DNA of 64,000 bases from contig CAMDTW010000642.1 in assembly GCA_945910005.1 (NCBI GenBank), positions 1,364,001 through 1,428,000 on the forward strand, given 5' to 3'. The notes under the pieces were generated by a model. That model made no database searches and was not told the DNA's origin. It was given only the letters and a program-made list of their open reading frames with translations. Source of the DNA: Isoperla grammatica. Lineage: Eukaryota; Arthropoda; Insecta; Plecoptera; Perlodidae. The position numbers and the translations under genes were made by a program. Shown here one piece after another: positions 1 to 12,749 of this stretch; the stretch's first letter is position 1; every line of letters starts with the position of its first letter.

Positions 1-1240
1 TAGTGGCTTCTATGTCACTGACTTAGCGCAGGGTTTATCAAGTACAGTTACCGTCACAAGCAAGGAAACATGCGTTGTCCTGATACGTTGCGTGTAGTGG
101 CCTTCATGTCACTGACTTAGGGCAGGGTTTATCAAGTACAGTCACCGTCACAAGCAAGGAAACATGCGTTGTCCTCATATGTTGCATGTAGTTGCTTCTT
201 TGTCACTGACTTAGCGCAGGGTTTATCAAGTACAGTCACCGTCACAAGCAAGGAAACATGCGTTGTACTTATATGTTGCATGTAGTAGCTTCTATGTCAC
301 TGACTAAGCGCAAGAATTATCAAGTACAGTCACCGTCACAAGCGAGGAAACCTGCGTTGTCCTGATACGTTGCATATAGTGGCTTTCATGTCACTGACTT
401 AGCGCAGGGTTTATCAAGTACAGTCACCGTCACAAGCAAGGAAACATGCGTTGTCCTGATATGTTCATGTAGTGGCTTTTAAGTCACTGACTTAGCGCAG
501 GGTTTATTAAGTACAGTCACCGTCACAAGCAAGGAAACATGCGTTGTCCTCATACGTTGCATGTAGTGGCTTCTATGTCACTGACTTAGCGCAAGGTTTA
601 TCAAGTACAGTCACCGTCACAAGCAAGGAAACATGCGTTGTCCTCATTCGTTGCATGTAGTGGCTTTCATGTCACTGACTTAGCGCAGGTTTTATCAAGT
701 ACAGTCACCGTCACAAGCAAGGAAACATGCGTTGTCCTCATACGTTGCATGTAGTGGCTTCTATGTCACTGACTTAGCGCAGGGTTTATCAAGTACAGTC
801 ACCGTCACAAGCAAGGAAACATGCGTGTTCCTGATACGTTGCATGTAGTGGCTTCTATGTCACTGACTTAGCGCAGGGTTTATCAAGTACAGTCACCGTC
901 ACATGCAAGGAAACATGCGTTGTCCTGATATGTTGCATGTAGTGGCTTCTATGTCACTGACATAGCGCAGGGTTTATAAAGTACAGTCACCGTCACACGC
1001 GAGGAAACATGCGTTGTCCAGATATGTTGCATGTAGTGGCTTCTATGTCACTGACTTAGCGCAGGGTTTATCAAGTACAGTCACCGTCACAAGCAAGGAA
1101 ACATGCGTTGTCCTCATACGTTGCATGTAGTGGCTTCTATGTCACTGACTTAGCGCAGGGTTTATCAAGTACAGTCACCGTCACAAGCGATGAAACATGC
1201 TTTGTCCTGATATGTTGCATGTAGTGGCTTTCATGTCACT

Positions 1241-1260
1241 GACTTTGCCCAAGTATAGTC
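1241..1260 (+). repeat. 10-bp deletion in an A1 monomer
   Basis: The monomer reads GACTTTGCCCAAGTATAG here. The equivalent A3 monomer near 9,593 carries 10 additional bases between GACTTTGC and AAGTATAG. The loss shifts the A1/A3 offset from 8,350 to 8,360, so it arose after the two copies separated, or was repaired in A3. Confidence 0.85.
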
Positions 1261-1305
1261 ACTTTCACAAGCAAGGAAACATGCGTTGTCCTCATACGTT
1301 GCATG

Positions 1306-1399
1306 TAGTGGCTTCTATGTCACTGACTTAGCGCAGGGTTTATCAAGTACAGTCACCGTCACAAGCAAGGAAACATGCGTTGTCCTGATATGTTGCATG
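1306..1399 (+). repeat. Representative consensus monomer (94 bp)
   Basis: This copy matches the consensus I derive by eye, so it serves as the reference unit. In order it holds TAGTGGCTTC, the imperfect dyad GTCACTGAC (1319-1327), CTTAGCGCAGGG, TTTATCAAGTACAG with an RsaI site GTAC, the internal direct repeat GTCACCGTCAC, AAGCAAGGAAACATGCG and GTTGTCCTGATATGTTGCATG. The pentamer GTCAC occurs three times. CpG occurs at AGCGCA, CCGTC and TGCGTT, with a fourth in the TACG variant. There is no A-tract longer than three bases and no microsatellite inside the unit. Confidence 0.95.
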
Positions 1400-1400
1400 T
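1373..1400. repeat. Inverted repeat within the monomer (ACATGC ... GCATGT)
   Basis: ACATGC at 1373-1378 and GCATGT at 1395-1400 are exact reverse complements separated by 16 bases. The right arm crosses into the first base of the next monomer. The dyad recurs in most monomers; it shortens to 5 bp where GTAG is replaced by GAAG. It could form a stem-loop in single-stranded DNA or RNA, or mark a protein-binding dyad, but nothing in the sequence proves a function. Confidence 0.75.
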
Positions 1401-4389
1401 AGTGGCTTCTATGTCACTGACTTAGCGAAGGGTTTATCAAGTACAGTCACCGTCGCAAGCAAGGAAACATGCGTTGTCCTGATATGTTGCATGTAGTGGC
1501 TTCTATGTCATTGACTTAGCGCAGGGTTTATCAAGTACAGTCACCGTCACAAGCGAGGAAACATGCGTTGTCCTCATACGTTGCATGTAGTGGCTTCTGT
1601 GTCACTGACTTAGCGCAGGGTTTATCAAGTACAGTCACCGTCACAAGCGAGAAAACATGCGTTGTCCTGATATGTTGCATGAAGTTGCTTCTATGTCACT
1701 GACTAAGCGCAGGGTTTATCAAGTACAGTCCCCGTCACAAGCGAGGAAACATGCGTTGTCCTCATTCGTTGCATTTAGTGGCTTCTATGTCACTGACTTA
1801 GCGCAGGGTTTATCAAGTACAGTCACCGTCACAAGCGAGAAAACATGCGTTATCCTGATACGTTGCATGTAGTGGCTTCTATGTCACTGACTTAGCGCAG
1901 GGTTTATCAAGTACAGTCACCTTCACAAGCGAGGAAACATGCGTTGTTCTCATATGTTGCATGAAGTGGCTTTCATGTCACTGACTTAGCGCAGGGTTTA
2001 TCAAGTACAGTCAACGTCACAAGCGAAGAAACATGCGTTGTTCTCATATGTTGCATGAAGTGGCTTTCATGTCACTGACTTAGCGCAGGGTTTATCAAGT
2101 ACAGTCACTGTCACAAGCAAGGAAACATGCGTTGTCCTGATATGTTGCATGTAGTGGCCTTCATGTCACTGACTTAGCGCAAGGTTTATCAAGTACAGTC
2201 ACCGTCACAAGCAAGGAAACATGCGTTGCCCTGATATGTTGCATGTAGTGGCTTCTATGTCACTTACTTAGCGCAGGGTTTATCAAGTACAGTCACCGTC
2301 ACAAGCAAGGAAACATGCCTTGTCCTCATACGTCGCATGTAGTGGCTTCTATGTCACTGACTTAGCGCAGGGTTTATCAAGTACAGTCACCGTCACAAGC
2401 AAGGAAACATGCGTTGTCCTCATACGTTGCATGTAGTGGCTTCTATGTCACTGACATAGCGCAGGGTTTATCAAGTACAGTCACCGTCACAAGCAAGGAA
2501 ACATGCGTTGTCCTGATATGTTGCATGTAGTGGCTTCTATGTCACAGACTTAGCGCAGGGTTTATCAAGTACAGTCACCGTCACAAGCGAGGAAACATGC
2601 GTTGTCCTCATATGTTTCATGTAGTGGCTTCTATGACACTGACTTAGCGCAGGGTTTATCAAGTACAATCACCTTAACAAGCGAGAAAACATGCGTTGTT
2701 CTCATATGTTGCATGAAGTGGCTTTCATGTCACTGACTTAGCGCAGGGTTTATCAAGTACAGTTACCGTCACAAGCGAGGAAACATGCGTTGTTCTCATA
2801 TGTTGCATGAAGTGGCTTTCATGTCACTGACTTAGCGCAGGGTTTGTCAAGTACAGTCACCGTCACAAGCAAGGAAACATGCGTTGTCCTGATATGTTGC
2901 ATGAAGTGGCTTCTATGTCACTGACTTAGCGCAGGGTTTATCAAGTACAGTCACCGTCACAAGCGAGAAAACATGCGTTGTCCTCATATGTTGCATGTAG
3001 TGGCTTCTATGTCACTGACTTAGCGCAGGGTTTATCAAGTACAGTCACCGTCACAAGCAAGGAAACATGCGTTGTCCTCATACGTTGCATGTAGTGGCTT
3101 CTATGTCACTGACTTAGCGAAAGGTTAATCAAGTACAGTCACCGTCACAAGCAAGGAAACATGCGTTGTCCTCATACGTTACATGTAGTGGCTTTCATGT
3201 CACTGACTTAGCGCAGGGTTTATCAAGTACAGTCACCGTCACAAGCAATAAAACAAGCGTTGTCCTCATACGTTGCATGTAGTGGCTTCTATGTCACTGA
3301 TTTGGCGCAGGGTTTATCAAGTACAGTCACCGTCACAAGCAAGGAAACATGCGTTGTCCTGATACGTTGCATGTAGTGGCTTCTATGTCACTGACTTAGC
3401 GTTGGGTTTATCAAGTACAGTCACCGTCACAAGCAAGGAAACATGCGTTGTCCTCATACGTTGCATGTAGTGGCTTTCATGTCACTGACTTAGCGCAGGG
3501 TTTATGAAGTACAGTCACCGTCCATAGCAAGGAAACATGCGTTGTCCTCATACGTTGCATGTAGTTGCCTTCATGTCACTTACTTAGCGCAGGGTTAATC
3601 AAGTACAGTCACCGTCACAATAAAGAAAACATGCGTTGTCCTATTACGTTGCATGTAGTGGCTTTCATGTCACTGACTTAGCGCAGGGTTTATCAAGTAC
3701 AGGCACCGTCACAAGCGAGGAAACATGCGTTGTTCTGATATGTTGCATGTAGTGGCTTCAATAACTGACTTAGCCCAGGGTTTATCAAGTACAGTCACCG
3801 TCACAATAGACAAAACATGCGTTGTCCTGATACGTTGCATGTAGTAGCTTCTATGTCACTGACTTGGCGCAGGGTTTATCAAGTACAGTCACCGTCACAA
3901 GCAAGGAAACATGCGTTTTCCTGATACGTTGCATGTAGTGGCTTCTAAGTCACTGACTTAGCGCAGGGTTTATCAAGTACAGTCACCGTCACAATAGAGA
4001 AAACATGCGTTGTCCTGATACGTTGCATGTAGTGCCTTCTATGTCACTGACTTAGCGCAGGGTTTATCAAGTACAGTCACCGTTACAAGCAAGGAAACAT
4101 GCGTTGTCCTCATACGTTGCATGTAGTGGCTTCAATGTCACTGACTTAGCGCAGGGTTTATCAAGTACAGTCACCGTCACAAGCAAGGAAACATGAGTTG
4201 TCCTGATATGTTGCATGTAGTGGCTTCTATGTCACTGACTTAGCGCAGATTTTATCATGTACAGTCACCGTCACAAGCAAGGAAACATGCGTTGTCCTGA
4301 TATGTTGCATGTTGTGGCTTTCATGTCACTGACTTAGCGCAGGGTTTATCAAGTACAGTCACCGTCACAAGCAAGGAAACATGCGTTGT

Positions 4390-7300
4390 CCTCATACGTT
4401 GCATGTAGTGGCTTCTATGTCACTGACTTAGCGCAAGGTTTATCAAGTACAGTCACCGTCCATAGCAAGGAAACATGCGTTGTCCTCATACGTTGCATGT
4501 AGTGGCTTTCATGTCACTGACTTAGCGCAGGTTTTATCAAGTACAGTCACCGTCACAAGCAAGGAAACATGCGTTGTCCTCATACGTTGCATGTAGTGGC
4601 TTCTATGTCACTGACTTAGCGCAGGGTTTATCAAGTACAGTCACCGTCACAAGCAAGGAAACATGCGTGTTCCTGATACGTTGCATGTAGTGGCTTCTAT
4701 GTCACTGACTTAGCGCAGGGTTTATCAAGTACAGTCACCGTCACATGCAAGGAAACATGCGTTGTCCTGATATGTTGCATGTAGTGGCTTCTATGTCACT
4801 GACATAGCGCAGGGTTTATAAAGTACAGTCACCGTCACACGCGAGGAAACATGCGTTGTCCAGATATGTTGCATGTAGTGGCTTCTATGTCACTGACTTA
4901 GCGCAGGGTTTATCAAGTACAGTCACCGTCACAAGCAAGGAAACATGCGTTGTCCTCATACGTTGCATGTAGTGGCTTCTATGTCACTGACTTAGCGCAG
5001 GGTTTATCAAGTACAGTCACCGTCACAAGCGATGAAACATGCGTTGTCCTGATATGTTGCATGTAGTGGCTTTCATGTCACTGACTTTGCGCAGGGTTTA
5101 TCAAGTACAGTCACTTTCACAAGCAAGGAAACATGCGTTGTCCTCATACGTTGCATGAAGTGGCTTCTATGTCACTGACTTAGCGCAGGGTTTATCAAGT
5201 ACAGTCACCGTCACAAGCAAGGGAACATGCGTTGTCCTGATATGTTGCATGTAGTGGCTTCTATGTCACTGACTTAGCGAAGGGTTTATCAAGTACAGTC
5301 ACCGTCGCAAGCAAGGAAACATGCGTTGTCCTGATATGTTGCATGTAGTGGCTTCTATGTCATTGACTTAGCGCAGGGTTTATCAAGTACATTCACCGTC
5401 ACAAGCGAGGAAACATGCGTTGTCCTCATACGTTGCATGTAGTGGCTTCTGTGTCACTGACTTAGCGCAGGGTTTATCAAGTACAGTCACCGTCACAAGC
5501 GAGAAAACATGCGTTGTCCTGATATGTTGCATGAAGTTGCTTCTATGTCACTGACTAAGCGCAGGGTTTATCAAGTACAGTCCCCGTCACAAGCGAGGAA
5601 ACATGCGTTGTCCTCATTCGTTGCATTTAGTGGCTTCTATGTCACTGACTTAGCGCAGGGTTTATCAAGTACAGTCACCGTCACAAGCGAGAAAACATGC
5701 GTTATCCTGATACGTTGCATGTAGTGGCTTCTATGTCACTGACTTAGCGCAGGGTTTATCAAGTACAGTCACCTTCACAAGCGAGGAAACATGCGTTGTT
5801 CTCATATGTTGCATGAAGTGGCTTTCATGTCACTGACTTAGCGCAGGGTTAATCAAGTACAGTCAACGTCACAAGCGAAGAAACATGCGTTGTTCTCATA
5901 TGTTGCATGAAGTGGCTTTCATGTCACTGACTTAGCGCAGGGTTTTTAAGTACAGTCACCGTCACAAGCAAGGAAACATGCGTTGTCCTGATATGTTGCA
6001 TGTAGTAGCTTCTATGTCACTGACTAAGCGCAGGGTTTATCAAGTACAGTCACTGTCACAAGCAAGGAAACATGCGTTGTCCTGATATGTTGCATGTAGT
6101 GGCCTTCATGTCACTGACTTAGCGCAAGGTTTATCAAGTACAGTCACCGTCACAAGCAAGAAAACATGCGTTGCCCTGATATGTTGCATGTAGTGGCTTC
6201 TATGTCACTTACTTAGCGCAGGGTTTATCAAGTACAGTCACCGTCACAAGCAAGGAAACATGCGTTGTCCTCATACGTCGCATGTAGTGGCTTCTATGTC
6301 ACTGACTTAGCGCAGGGTTTATCAAGTACAGTCACCGTCACAAGCAAGGAAACATGCGTTGTCCTCATACGTTGCATGTAGTGGCTTCTATGTCACTGAC
6401 ATAGCGCAGGGTTTATCAAGTACAGTCACCGTCACAAGCAAGGAAACATGCATTGTCCTGATATGTTGCATGTAGTGGCTTCTATGTCACAGACTTAGCG
6501 CAGGGTTTATCAAGTACAGTCACCGTCACAAGCGAGGAAACATGCGTTGTCCTCATATGTTTTATGTAGTGGCTTCTATGACACTGACTTAGCGCAGGGT
6601 TTATCAAGTACAGTCACCTTAACAAGCGAGAAAACATGCGTTGTTCTCATATGTTGCATGAAGTGGCTTTCATGTCACTGACTTAGCGCAGGGTTTATCA
6701 AGTACAGTTACCGTCACAAGCGAGGAAACATGCGTTGATCTCATATGTTGCATGAAGTGGCTTTCATGTCACTGACTTAGCGCAGGGTTTATCAAGTACA
6801 GTCACCGTCACAAGCAAGGAAACATGCGTTGTCCTGATATGTTGCATGAAGTGGCTTCTATGTCACTGACTTAGCGCAGGGTTTATCAAGTACAGTCACC
6901 GTCACAAGCGAGAAAACATGCGTTGTCCTCATATGTTGCATGTAGTGGCTTCTATGTCACTGACTTAGCGCAGGGTTTATCAAGTACAGTCACTGTCACA
7001 AGCAAGGAAACATGCGTTGTCCTCATACGTTGCATGTAGTGGCTTCTATGTCACTGACTTAGCGAAAGGTTTATCAAGTACAGTCACCGTCACAAGCAAG
7101 GAAACATGCGTTGTCCTCATACGTTGCATGTAGTGGCTTTCATGTCACTGACTTAGCGCAGGGTTTATCAAGTACAGTCACCGTCACAAGCAATAAAACA
7201 AGCGTTTTCCTCATACGTTGCATGTAGTGGCTTCTATGTCACTGATTTGGCGCAGGGTTTATCAAGTACAGTCACCGTCACAAGCAAGGAAACATGCGTT

Positions 7301-8350
7301 GTCCTGATACGTTGCATGTAGTGGCTTCTATGTCACTGACTTAGCGTTGGGTTTATCAAGTACAGTCACCGTCACAAGCAAGGAAACATGCGTTGTCCTC
7401 ATACGTTGCATGTAGTGGCTTTCATGTCACTGACTTAGCGCAGGGTTTATGAAGTACAGTCACCGTCACAAGCAAGGAAACATGCGTTGTCCTCATACGT
7501 TGCATGTAGTTGCCTTCATGTCACTTACTTAGCGCAAGGTTAATCAAGTACAGTCACCGTCACAATAAAGAAAACATGCGTTGTCCTAATACGTTGCATG
7601 TAGTGGCTTTCATGTCACTGACTTAGCGCAGGGTTTATCAAGTACAGGCACCGTCACAAGCGAGGAAACATGCGTTGTTCTGATATGTTGCATGTAGTGG
7701 CTTCAATAACTGACTTAGCCCAGGGTTTATCAAGTACAGTCACCGTCACAATAGACAAAACATGCGTTGTCCTGATACGTTGCATGTAGTAGCTTCTATG
7801 TCACTGACTTGGCGCAGGGTTTATCAAGTACAGTCACCGTCACAAGCAAGGAAACATGCGTTTTCCTGATACGTTGCATGTAGTGGCTTCTAAGTCACTG
7901 ACTTAGCGCAGGGTTTATCAAGTACAGTCACCGTTACAAGCAAGGAAACATGCGTTGTCCTCATACGTTGCATGTAGTGGCTTCAATGTCACTGACTTAG
8001 CGCAGGGTTTATCAAGTACAGTCTTCGTCACAAGCAAGGAAACATGCGTTGTCCTGATATGTTGCATGTAGTGGCTTCTATGTCACTGACTTAGCGCAGG
8101 GTTTATAAAGTACAGTCACCGTCACAAGCAAGGAAACATGCGTTGTCCTGATATGTTGCATGTAGTGGCTTTTATGTCACTGACTTAGAGCAGGGTTTAT
8201 TAAGTACAATCACCGTCACAAGCAAGGAAACATGCGTTGTCCTGATAAGTTGCATGAAGTTGCTTTAATGTAACTGACTTAGCGCAGGGTTTATCAAGAA
8301 GAGTCACCGTCACAAGCAAGGAAACATGCGTTGTCCTCATACGTTGCATG
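4390..8350 (+). repeat. HOR type A, copy 2 (A2), about 42 monomers
   Basis: The block repeats A1 starting from the A1 position near 661: TGGCTTTCAT at 661, 4,503 and 9,011 are equivalent. It carries the same type-A markers, for example TAGCGTTGGG near 7,344. It differs more from A1 and A3 than they differ from each other: it lacks the monomer found at about 3,980-4,073 in A1, has CACAAGC where A1 and A3 have CCATAGC (near 7,455), and ends in variants (TAGAGCAGGG, AAGAAGAGTC, near 8,190-8,300) that otherwise appear near 18.1-18.24 kb. The first monomers, 4,390-4,500, are a mosaic junction. No genes are present. Confidence 0.8.
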
Positions 8351-11300
8351 TAGTGGCTTCTATGTCACTGACTTAGCGCAGGGTTTATCAAGTACAGTTA
8401 CCGTCACAAGCAAGGAAACATGCGTTGTCCTGATACGTTGCGTGTAGTGGCCTTCATGTCACTGACTTAGGGCAGGGTTTATCAAGTACAGTCACCGTCA
8501 CAAGCAAGGAAACATGCGTTGTCCTCATATGTTGCATGTAGTTGCTTCTTTGTCACTGACTTAGCGCAGGGTTTATCAAGTACAGTCACCGTCACAAGCA
8601 AGGAAACATGCGTTGTACTTATATGTTGCATGTAGTAGCTTCTATGTCACTGACTAAGCGCAAGAATTATCAAGTACAGTCACCGTCACAAGCGAGGAAA
8701 CCTGCGTTGTCCTGATACGTTGCATATAGTGGCTTTCATGTCACTGACTTAGCGCAGGGTTTATCAAGTACAGTCACCGTCACAAGCAAGGAAACATGCG
8801 TTGTCCTGATATGTTCATGTAGTGGCTTTTAAGTCACTGACTTAGCGCAGGGTTTATTAAGTACAGTCACCGTCACAAGCAAGGAAACATGCGTTGTCCT
8901 CATACGTTGCATGTAGTGGCTTCTATGTCACTGACTTAGCGCAAGGTTTATCAAGTACAGTCACCGTCACAAGCAAGGAAACATGCGTTGTCCTCATTCG
9001 TTGCATGTAGTGGCTTTCATGTCACTGACTTAGCGCAGGTTTTATCAAGTACAGTCACCGTCACAAGCAAGGAAACATGCGTTGTCCTCATACGTTGCAT
9101 GTAGTGGCTTCTATGTCACTGACTTAGCGCAGGGTTTATCAAGTACAGTCACCGTCACAAGCAAGGAAACATGCGTGTTCCTGATACGTTGCATGTAGTG
9201 GCTTCTATGTCACTGACTTAGCGCAGGGTTTATCAAGTACAGTCACCGTCACATGCAAGGAAACATGCGTTGTCCTGATATGTTGCATGTAGTGGCTTCT
9301 ATGTCACTGACATAGCGCAGGGTTTATAAAGTACAGTCACCGTCACACGCGAGGAAACATGCGTTGTCCAGATATGTTGCATGTAGTGGCTTCTATGTCA
9401 CTGACTTAGCGCAGGGTTTATCAAGTACAGTCACCGTCACAAGCAAGGAAACATGCGTTGTCCTCATACGTTGCATGTAGTGGCTTCTATGTCACTGACT
9501 TAGCGCAGGGTTTATCAAGTACAGTCACCGTCACAAGCGATGAAACATGCTTTGTCCTGATATGTTGCATGTAGTGGCTTTCATGTCACTGACTTTGCGC
9601 ATGGTTTATCAAGTATAGTCACTTTCACAAGCAAGGAAACATGCGTTGTCCTCATACGTTGCATGTAGTGGCTTCTATGTCACTGACTTAGCGCAGGGTT
9701 TATCAAGTACAGTCACCGTCACAAGCAAGGAAACATGCGTTGTCCTGATATGTTGCATGTAGTGGCTTCTATGTCACTGACTTAGCGAAGGGTTTATCAA
9801 GTACAGTCACCGTCGCAAGCAAGGAAACATGCGTTGTCCTGATATGTTGCATGTAGTGGCTTCTATGTCATTGACTTAGCGCAGGGTTTATCAAGTACAG
9901 TCACCGTCACAAGCGAGGAAACATGCGTTGTCCTCATACGTTGCATGTAGTGGCTTCTGTGTCACTGACTTAGCGCAGGGTTTATCAAGTACAGTCACCG
10001 TCACAAGCGAGAAAACATGCGTTGTCCTGATATGTTGCATGAAGTTGCTTCTATGTCACTGACTAAGCGCAGGGTTTATCAAGTACAGTCCCCGTCACAA
10101 GCGAGGAAACATGCGTTGTCCTCATTCGTTGCATTTAGTGGCTTCTATGTCACTGACTTAGCGCAGGGTTTATCAAGTACAGTCACCGTCACAAGCGAGA
10201 AAACATGCGTTATCCTGATACGTTGCATGTAGTGGCTTCTATGTCACTGACTTAGCGCAGGGTTTATCAAGTACAGTCACCTTCACAAGCGAGGAAACAT
10301 GCGTTGTTCTCATATGTTGCATGAAGTGGCTTTCATGTCACTGACTTAGCGCAGGGTTTATCAAGTACAGTCAACGTCACAAGCGAAGAAACATGCGTTG
10401 TTCTCATATGTTGCATGAAGTGGCTTTCATGTCACTGACTTAGCGCAGGGTTTATCAAGTACAGTCACTGTCACAAGCAAGGAAACATGCGTTGTCCTGA
10501 TATGTTGCATGTAGTGGCCTTCATGTCACTGACTTAGCGCAAGGTTTATCAAGTACAGTCACCGTCACAAGCAAGGAAACATGCGTTGCCCTGATATGTT
10601 GCATGTAGTGGCTTCTATGTCACTTACTTAGCGCAGGGTTTATCAAGTACAGTCACCGTCACAAGCAAGGAAACATGCGTTGTCCTCATACGTCGCATGT
10701 AGTGGCTTCTATGTCACTGACTTAGCGCAGGGTTTATCAAGTACAGTCACCGTCACAAGCAAGGAAACATGCGTTGTCCTCATACGTTGCATGTAGTGGC
10801 TTCTATGTCACTGACATAGCGCAGGGTTTATCAAGTACAGTCACCGTCACAAGCAAGGAAACATGCGTTGTCCTGATATGTTGCATGTAGTGGCTTCTAT
10901 GTCACAGACTTAGCGCAGGGTTTATCAAGTACAGTCACCGTCACAAGCGAGGAAACATGCGTTGTCCTCATATGTTTCATGTAGTGGCTTCTATGACACT
11001 GACTTAGCGCAGGGTTTATCAAGTACAATCACCTTAACAAGCGAGAAAACATGCGTTGTTCTCATATGTTGCATGAAGTGGCTTTCATGTCACTGACTTA
11101 GCGCAGGGTTTATCAAGTACAGTTACCGTCACAAGCGAGGAAACATGCGTTGTTCTCATATGTTGCATGAAGTGGCTTTCATGTCACTGACTTAGCGCAG
11201 GGTTTGTCAAGTACAGTCACCGTCACAAGCAAGGAAACATGCGTTGTCCTGATATGTTGCATGAAGTGGCTTCTATGTCACTGACTTAGCGCAGGGTTTA

Positions 11301-12749
11301 TCAAGTACAGTCACCGTCACAAGCGAGAAAACATGCGTTGTCCTCATATGTTGCATGTAGTGGCTTCTATGTCACTGACTTAGCGCAGGGTTTATCAAGT
11401 ACAGTCACCGTCACAAGCAAGGAAACATGCGTTGTCCTCATACGTTGCATGTAGTGGCTTCTATGTCACTGACTTAGCGAAAGGTTTATCAAGTACAGTC
11501 ACCGTCACAAGCAAGGAAACATGCGTTGTCCTCATACGTTGCATGTAGTGGCTTTCATGTCACTGACTTAGCGCAGGGTTTATCAAGTACAGTCACCGTC
11601 ACAAGCAATAAAACAAGCGTTGTCCTCATACGTTGCATGTAGTGGCTTCTATGTCACTGATTTGGCGCAGGGTTTATCAAGTACAGTCACCGTCACAAGC
11701 AAGGAAACATGCGTTGTCCTGATACGTTGCATGTAGTGGCTTCTATGTCACTGACTTAGCGTTGGGTTTATCAAGTACAGTCACCGTCACAAGCAAGGAA
11801 ACATGCGTTGTCCTCATACGTTGCATGTAGTGGCTTTCATGTCACTGACTTAGCGCAGGGTTTATGAAGTACAGTCACCGTCCATAGCAAGGAAACATGC
11901 GTTGTCCTCATACGTTGCATGTAGTTGCCTTCATGTCACTTACTTAGCGCAGGGTTAATCAAGTACAGTCACCGTCACAATAAAGAAAACATGCGTTGTC
12001 CTATTACGTTGCATGTAGTGGCTTTCATGTCACTGACTTAGCGCAGGGTTTATCAAGTACAGGCACCGTCACAAGCGAGGAAACATGCGTTGTTCTGATA
12101 TGTTGCATGTAGTGGCTTCAATAACTGACTTAGCCCAGGGTTTATCAAGTACAGTCACCGTCACAATAGACAAAACATGCGTTGTCCTGATACGTTGCAT
12201 GTAGTAGCTTCTATGTCACTGACTTGGCGCAGGGTTTATCAAGTACAGTCACCGTCACAAGCAAGGAAACATGCGTTTTCCTGATACGTTGCATGTAGTG
12301 GCTTCTAAGTCACTGACTTAGCGCAGGGTTTATCAAGTACAGTCACCGTCACAATAGAGAAAACATGCGTTGTCCTGATACGTTGCATGTAGTGCCTTCT
12401 ATGTCACTGACTTAGCGCAGGGTTTATCAAGTACAGTCACCGTTACAAGCAAGGAAACATGCGTTGTCCTCATACGTTGCATGTAGTGGCTTCAATGTCA
12501 CTGACTTAGCGCAGGGTTTATCAAGTACAGTCACCGTCACAAGCAAGGAAACATGAGTTGTCCTGATATGTTGCATGTAGTGGCTTCTATGTCACTGACT
12601 TAGCGCAGATTTTATCATGTACAGTCACCGTCACAAGCAAGGAAACATGCGTTGTCCTGATATGTTGCATGTTGTGGCTTTCATGTCACTGACTTAGCGC
12701 AGGGTTTATCAAGTACAGTCACCGTCACAAGCAAGGAAACATGCGTTGT
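8351..12749 (+). repeat. HOR type A, copy 3 (A3), about 47 monomers
   Basis: Base 8,351 restarts the same sequence as base 1 of the window, including the rare GTTACCGTC and GTTGCGTGTAGTGGCC variants in the first monomer. It carries all type-A markers, and CCATAGC near 11,882 is shared with A1 but not A2. It ends where GTTGTCCTCATACG of A1 becomes GTTGTTCTGATACG, the start of type-B monomers. No genes are present. Confidence 0.85.

Larger units (their letters stand above)
1..4389 (+). repeat. HOR type A, copy 1 (A1), about 47 monomers
   Basis: This block matches 8,351-12,749 almost base for base, at offset 8,350 for the first 1.24 kb and 8,360 afterwards. The step is caused by a 10-bp deletion in this copy near 1,247. 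Type-A markers are AAGAATTATC (near 312), GCAATAAAACAAGCG (near 3,245), TAGCGTTGGG (near 3,399) and CTTCAATAACTGAC (near 3,757). Differences from A3 are few, for example TGCCTT versus TGCGTT near 2,318 and TTAATC versus TTTATC near 3,126. The match stops at 4,389/12,749. No genes are present. Confidence 0.85.

Noticed and set aside
1657..1872. A 71-residue open reading frame, repeated identically at 5,509 and 10,017, with relatives of 71-81 residues at 15,539, 26,521, 29,405, 36,925, 42,377 and 44,193
   Set aside because: The frames run through consecutive satellite monomers. Since 94 is 1 modulo 3, each frame reads successive monomers in different phases and survives only where stop-forming variants (TAG, TGA, TAA) happen to be missing. 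Exact recurrence is explained by HOR copying. There is no recognisable domain, start context or codon signature.
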